From contig BJOX01000018.1 of NCBI GenBank assembly GCA_009731375.1, forward strand, positions 164,543 through 228,542: a stretch of DNA of 64,000 bases. The letters run 5' to 3'. The stretch's first letter is position 1, and every line of letters begins with the position of its first letter. Below the pieces are notes generated by a model, which saw nothing but the letters and a program-made list of their open reading frames with translations, ran no database searches and had not been told where the DNA came from. Position numbers and translations under genes: made by a program. Below are positions 35,343 through 64,000 of this stretch, in pieces. The stretch is from Paulinella micropora. Lineage: Eukaryota; Cercozoa; Imbricatea; Euglyphida.

Positions 35343-36229
35343 AGAAAGAAAGAGAGAGAGAGAGAGAGGAGATGGATGAATAAGGATGGATTAACGGATG
35401 CAGAGAAACAAGGAGGAAGGCATGTAGACAGGTAGGTAGGTACGTACAGAAAACAAGAGGCAGGGAGATTGATTGAAACATAGGTAGAAAACTTGATGTA
35501 TAGATAGAACGACACACACAGACACACACACACATATACATATATATATTATATATATATATATATATATATCGAGAGAGAGAGAGAGATAGATAGATAG
35601 AGAGAAAGAGAGATAGATAAGATAAGATAAGATAAGATAAGACAAGACAAGACAAGACAACAAGACAAGACAAGACAAGACAAGACAAAATAAGATAAGA
35701 TAAGATAAGGAAAGACAAGACAAGACAAAATAAGATAAGATAAGATAAGATAAGATAAGATGAGATGAAATAAGATAAGGTCCAAGATAAGATGAGATAA
35801 GATAAGATAAGATAAGACAAGGTCCAAGATAAGATAAGATGAAATAAGATAAGATAAGATAAGATAAGATAGGATAAGATGAGATAAGATGAGATGAGAT
35901 AAGATAAGGTCCAAGATAAGATGAGATAAGATAAGATAAGATGAGATAAGATAAGATAAGATAAGATAAGATGAGATAAGATGAGATGAGATAAGATTAT
36001 AAGGTCCAAGATAAGATGAGATAAGATAAGATAAGATAAGATAAGATAACATATATAGAGATAGATAGAGATAGATAGATAGATAGGGATATATAGATAG
36101 CTAGATGAGATAAGATAAATAGATAAGATAAGATGGACAAGATAGATAGATAAGATAGATAGATAGATAGATAGATAAGATAGATAGATAAGATACATAG
36201 ACAAGATACATAGATAAGATAGATAGATG

Positions 36230-36269
<40 letters not shown>

Positions 36270-36341
36270 GGATAGATAGATGGATGGATGGATGGACAGA
36301 TAGATAGATAGATAGATAGATAGACAGATAGATAGACAGAC

Positions 36342-36389
<48 letters not shown>

Positions 36390-36390
36390 C
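35343..36390. repeat. (GATAA)n / (GATA)n microsatellite block
   Basis: (GA)n, (TA)n, then about 450 bp of (GATAA)n with (GACAA)n variants (35610-36050) and (GATA)n to 36390. A 45-65 bp higher-order unit containing aaggtccaagataaga recurs near 35778, 35820, 35906 and 36001. Confidence 0.9.
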
Positions 36391-37363
36391 AGGGTGCCTC
36401 CAGGAAGTATATTCAAGGTAATACATGCACTTCAAATGTTAACCCAATATTACAATTCCACGCACTTTACACGACTGGTTTTCCTTCACTTGCATACATG
36501 CTTCTCCAACCATCCAATGTCTCTCATAAACCTAGTAACCTATATACTACCACAGTGCCTAGAAAATGATTGCTTGTGCACATACAGTAATTATGTGTCT
36601 TGCTGTGTTTGGCATTTTAGAAATACTCTCTTTCTTTCCTCTCTTTCACTCGCTCCTTTGCAGAACAGAGGCCAGATATTTTTTCAGTACTAGTTTGTGA
36701 TCTACGGTTTTGCCCTTTTCGGCATCCGTATTCATGCCTTCAGAGATGCTTTCTTTTTGGCAGATTTGGTTGGTGGTTCTCAGAAAAAACCGTTTCCAAA
36801 AGATTCAGGGCCCACCATCCACCCAAAGATATAAGACATACCCGCAAGTAACGTGAAAAAGCCTGTATCTTCAATGCCAAAAGGCGCCCCTTCGTAAACC
36901 TACCTATTTTGCACAGCAAAAAAAACAACGAAATAAGAAAATGGGGGGCGATTCCGAAGAAACAAGGAATGCGGGGGATGAGCTAAACAGCACACAGAGG
37001 TCTTTCTTTTCCTTCGTTTGTTGCATCGTTTCTTCTCTCTTTTCTGTTCTTTCAATATTATTTTATTTGAAAGTAGAATGAACATTTTTCCCTTCTGTTC
37101 TTTTTTTCTTTTTTGCAAGCACTTTTCTCTTGTTTAGTTTGCCAGATCTCTTGCCTTTCCTATCTCCATTTCTTTCTTTCTTTCTTTCTCATTCTATACT
37201 CATTCTTCTTTCTTATTTTCTTTTTTCTTTTTCACACTTCTGCTCCATCTCTCACTTTGCTCTTGCTCAGACTCACGTACACAAACACTCAAACCCACGT
37301 ACGATCACATCCGCCCCTTTCCTCCTTTTTGAACAGAGCTGCTGTTGTGTTCATTGTCAACAG
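36391..37363. other. Intergenic or intronic unique DNA
   Basis: No convincing exon until 37364. T/C-rich at 37140-37320, which could act as a polypyrimidine tract. Confidence 0.4.
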
Positions 37364-37459
37364 CTGCTATGATTGCGAACAGGGCTGCCATGATGGCCAT
37401 CGCTGGCGCTGGTGCAGCTGTGTCTTCTTTCGTTCTGGCCAAGGCGTTACAAAATATTG
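37364..37459 (+). CDS. Candidate exon, hydrophobic Ala-rich segment
   Basis: Acceptor cattgtcaacag, 96 bp, donor ATTG|gtctct. Reads AMIANRAAMMAIAGAGAAVS then SFVLAKALQNI, a plausible membrane or targeting helix, and contains an in-frame ATG near its start. It could be the first coding exon of a plus-strand gene with the exons at 39945 and 40220. Family not recognised. Confidence 0.4.
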
Positions 37460-37587
37460 GTCTCTACATCTTCGATCGATCTTTCCATTTCCCTTCCTCG
37501 CGTGTTTCTCAGAGAAATTATGTCGTGTCTGCATACATGTGCATGAAGACTTGGTGTTGTAGATGCAAGGTGAATGGGTGGTGTGTA

Positions 37588-37620
<33 letters not shown>

Positions 37621-37651
37621 TGTGTGTGTGTTGTTTGGCACACACACACAA

Positions 37652-37721
<70 letters not shown>

Positions 37722-38880
37722 CTCTCTCTCTGTAAATATATAAATATATATATCTGTCTCTCTCTCTCTCTCTCTTTCGCGTCTAGGCGCCGAGGGGGTT
37801 GATCTCGGAGGCTCCTTCTCAAAGCTTATGACAATCATCCACCTCCCCTCCCTCTAACCTGCCCCATCTCTTCACTTGCGTTTTCTTTCCTCGGGCGATC
37901 GGGATATCTGTACCTCTGAAGCGCCCTTCGTTCTCGTACACGCGACTCGCGAGCAACCAGGACCTTGTGAACAGAATCCCTCTCCTTTGTCCCTGTCTTC
38001 TCTCTTGACGACCCCTGCTGGATCTACTTGCCCCACGCTGAAGGCGTGTTGGCTCTCTGCTGCTTGCCTCGTTAGTTGGAGTATCAAATCGGTGTGTTGA
38101 GTGTTGAGTCGACTTGGCTTAGCTACAGATTCCACCGCTTCACTTGCGTCACAGATGGTCTGTGATCGACAACAAATCGGTGTGTTCAATCAATTTGCTT
38201 AGCTATACAGAGTCAGCTGCAGGCCTGCATGCATAATTCCGACGAGTCTTGTTTGTACTGATGTTTAATATCTATTAATATTTATTTTGGTCTTGGTTTC
38301 CTGAAGCTGCTGTACAGAAGCACATCAGTTGGTTATGAAGTTATATACCCTGTCACGCGGGTGCCAACTGCCGCACAACCCGGTATAGGCCAGGCTGATC
38401 TCTCAAGGCTCTTCGTGATAAGTTAGTGACCGTGTCTGTGCGCAAGTTCACTCAAGGCGCACGTGCTGCGCCGTCCTGAAGGTTGTATTAATAAGTACTT
38501 AAGCTTAAGCTTTAGGGGCCAAGCTACCTGGTACTATTATAAATGATAGCTTACAAAGACTCGGAGGCACCACGAATGTGGCGTCGCTATTTGCGTAACG
38601 CCGGATTTGCCGCGGGTGACTGACGCAGGGTCCGACCATTGAGTCATAAGTTTATCATGTTTCCATTGACACTTCATAGAACTTAGATTCTGAAACTTGA
38701 CTGGACTGACTGAATGAGGCTTGCTTTTTTCCACTGAAGGTCACCTGACGATTTTTAATGATGAACTTTCAGTTACTAGCTAGTAAAGAACGTTTGCTTT
38801 TGAACGTCGTGGAGTCCGAGCTGATTGATATGAAAGGAAACAGTATCGATAATGTAATATTATATTATATTAATGTAATA
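37460..38880. other. (GT)n and (CT)n microsatellites then unique DNA
   Basis: (GT)n 37585-37632, (CT)n 37652-37730 and 37755-37777; the rest to 38880 is unique. A partial direct repeat aatcggtgtgtt occurs at 38087 and 38173. No gene supported. Confidence 0.5.
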
Positions 38881-39154
38881 TTGCTGTTGACATTCAAGAC
38901 AACAAAAAAAATTGATTTTTCTGTTTTGGTTGGAATTTCAGTTTTGGTTGGAATTTTGATTTTGGGTGAAAATTTGAATTTTTCAAATTAACGGCTATAT
39001 TCGTCCGCAAAATATCGTAAATTTTCGCGAAATGTTACCGTTAAATTTGAAAATTTGAATTTTTGTCACAAAAATGAAAAACTGTCACAAAAATGAAAAT
39101 CTGAAACAAAAATTAAAAACTAATTTTTGTTGTTGTCTTGAATGTCAACAGCAA
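38881..39154. mobile_element. MITE with long terminal inverted repeats and TA duplication
   Basis: 274 bp. The left end TTGCTGTTGACATTCAAGAC and the right end are inverted repeats of at least 24 bp (GTCTTGAATGTCAACAGCAA on the right). It is flanked by TA on both sides (38879-38880 and 39155-39156). The interior is A/T-rich with no coding capacity. TA duplication and size fit a Tc1/mariner-derived MITE; the family is inferred. Confidence 0.85.
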
Positions 39155-39944
39155 TAAGACTTCCCTCTCAATCCTACGAGAGGCAAGTTTCTCAGGCTAC
39201 TAATGAGTCGCCTCATATTATTATTACAACAAAAGAGTGGATGATTGCGGCGAACCGGTATATAAAAGAAAATTTCACTAGTACAATTGTACACAATATA
39301 ATAGGAACTTTCACAAGTGGGAAGCGTAATAACAGTGTTTGCGTAAAGAGAAAAATTGAAAGCTTACTTGAAAAACATCGGGTAGTTGAATGACTTTGCC
39401 TGGAGTCTTGGCAGTTTCCAAAACAATAAATTACCGATAATAAATAATGCCTTACTTAGCTCACTAAGTGTGTGTGTGTGTGTTTTTTTTTTAATTTAAA
39501 AAAAATTTATTATTTATTTATTTATTTAATACTATACTAATATTTATTTATTTATTAAAAATTTTTACACAACCGCTCTTTTAATATATTAATATAAGCT
39601 CAACACTTGCCACTCAGTCGTAGTCTGAGAGATGAATGGGAGATTTTTATACATGAAAAGGGAAAAATAAAAATAAAATGAAAGCGAAGAGAAGAGATGA
39701 AAAAGGAAAAGGGGGTAGAAAGGAAATATAGTGTTTGCACCAATAAATAAAAGGGTGGGGGGTGGGGGCGCTGTAAAACCATACATTCACCAGAGGTGAC
39801 AGGTTAAATGTACGCAAAGAAACGAAAGGGAAAGAAAGAAAGTATTGTACTGAAAGGTTGATACATCAATATAAAGAAAATGATAATTATATTCAAATAT
39901 GGCAACTTACTACTACATTTTCTATTTTCCTGCTATGATTTCAG
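39155..39944. other. AT-rich spacer
   Basis: Includes (TTTA)n near 39510-39555 and a purine-rich stretch 39655-39725. It ends with a good polypyrimidine-AG (ttttcctgctatgatttcag). Confidence 0.5.
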
Positions 39945-40086
39945 TTGTTCGCTGTTGAAAAGTCACGAGAACGGAATCAGGCTGTACAGAAGGCAGACGC
40001 CGCCATTCACTCACCACACGTCGACCGCGTGCGGGGCAGCGTGGAAGCGCGGTGGTTACGCCAAAGTCCGCAAATCCTAAAGGCAT
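39945..40086 (+). CDS. Candidate exon (3' border uncertain), unknown protein
   Basis: Strong acceptor before 39945. Open frame reads LFAVEKSRERNQAVQKADAA and continues through RVRGSVEARWLRQSPQILKA. No clear GT donor gives a phase matching the exon at 40220, so the right border is open. Confidence 0.45.
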
Positions 40087-40161
40087 TTCAGCCTGAAGGA
40101 GGGCCTTGCTCCACGGACTGCTTGGCCTGTTGCTGCTTCTGCTTTTTACTACACACAACCA

Positions 40162-40194
<33 letters not shown>

Positions 40195-40219
40195 AACACA
40201 CACACACACACACACACAG

Positions 40220-40279
40220 CACGCACGTTTCAAGAGCACTGCAACGTCCACTGCGCTGAAAGAGCAAGTGTGCAGGAAG
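40220..40279 (+). CDS. Candidate 60 bp exon with donor merging into (GTAG)n
   Basis: Acceptor acacacacag at the end of a (CA)n tract, 20 codons starting HARFKSTATST and ending QVCRK, donor AAG|gtaggt that continues as (GTAG)n. Same architecture as the formin exons but on the opposite strand. Confidence 0.5.

Positions 40280-64000
<23,721 letters not shown>

Noticed and set aside
37364-37459. Prohibitin-like N terminus
   Set aside because: Only a short Ala/Gly-rich hydrophobic resemblance; insufficient for a family call.

Overview
This is eukaryotic nuclear DNA, probably from a protist or small-genome relative of the opisthokonts. The evidence is a spliceosomal gene with about 40 small exons, a Diaphanous-type formin, LTR retrotransposons, retroposons with simple-repeat tails, a mariner-like MITE and an extreme load of microsatellites. 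I cannot name the species. There are no prokaryotic operons, CRISPR arrays or rRNA genes.

Layout: (1) 1-6940, minus strand: the 5' part of a Ty3/gypsy-type LTR retrotransposon (5' LTR, PBS, gag, in-frame UGA, pol running off the left edge). (2) 6951-10080: copies of a retroposon with (AAC)n tails among (TTG)n tracts, plus one copy of retroposon B. (3) 10270-16330: satellites such as (CATAA)n, (TTTC)n, (TTC)n, (CATA)n and poly-G, with two small candidate exons and retroposon A. (4) 16335-22257, plus strand: an unrecognised multi-exon gene containing a ~3 kb intron made of (GTA)n, (GTT)n and (GAT)n and a 567 bp assembly gap. (5) 23600-33909, plus strand: a second, complete member of the LTR family with two LTRs, a GCTA target duplication, a damaged gag and an 1837-codon pol. 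(6) 33910-41550: AT-rich and microsatellite DNA with a MITE and a few candidate plus-strand exons. (7) 41552-64000, minus strand: the 3' part of a formin gene whose 5' end lies beyond the right edge. I traced 40 exons, all phase-consistent, giving 3957 coding nt. They run FH3, coiled coil, FH1, FH2 and a charged tail ending in an IQ-like motif and a TAG stop.

Two themes stand out. First, formin introns are largely tetranucleotide microsatellite. The repeat often starts at the 5' splice site and its unit supplies the donor (GTAT, GTAG, GTAC, GTCT), and many introns carry truncated 'echo' copies of the neighbouring exon end with its splice site. Second, several unrelated retroposons (A, B, C) end in the same (ATCT)n tail, while a tRNA-derived SINE ends in (ATT)n and another family in (AAC)n, so retroposition may be seeding the microsatellites. 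In the LTR elements, gag and pol are separated by one in-frame UGA in a known leaky context, Gag has a CCCH zinc finger with an RGG tail instead of a CCHC knuckle, and the protease motif reads DTM instead of DTG.
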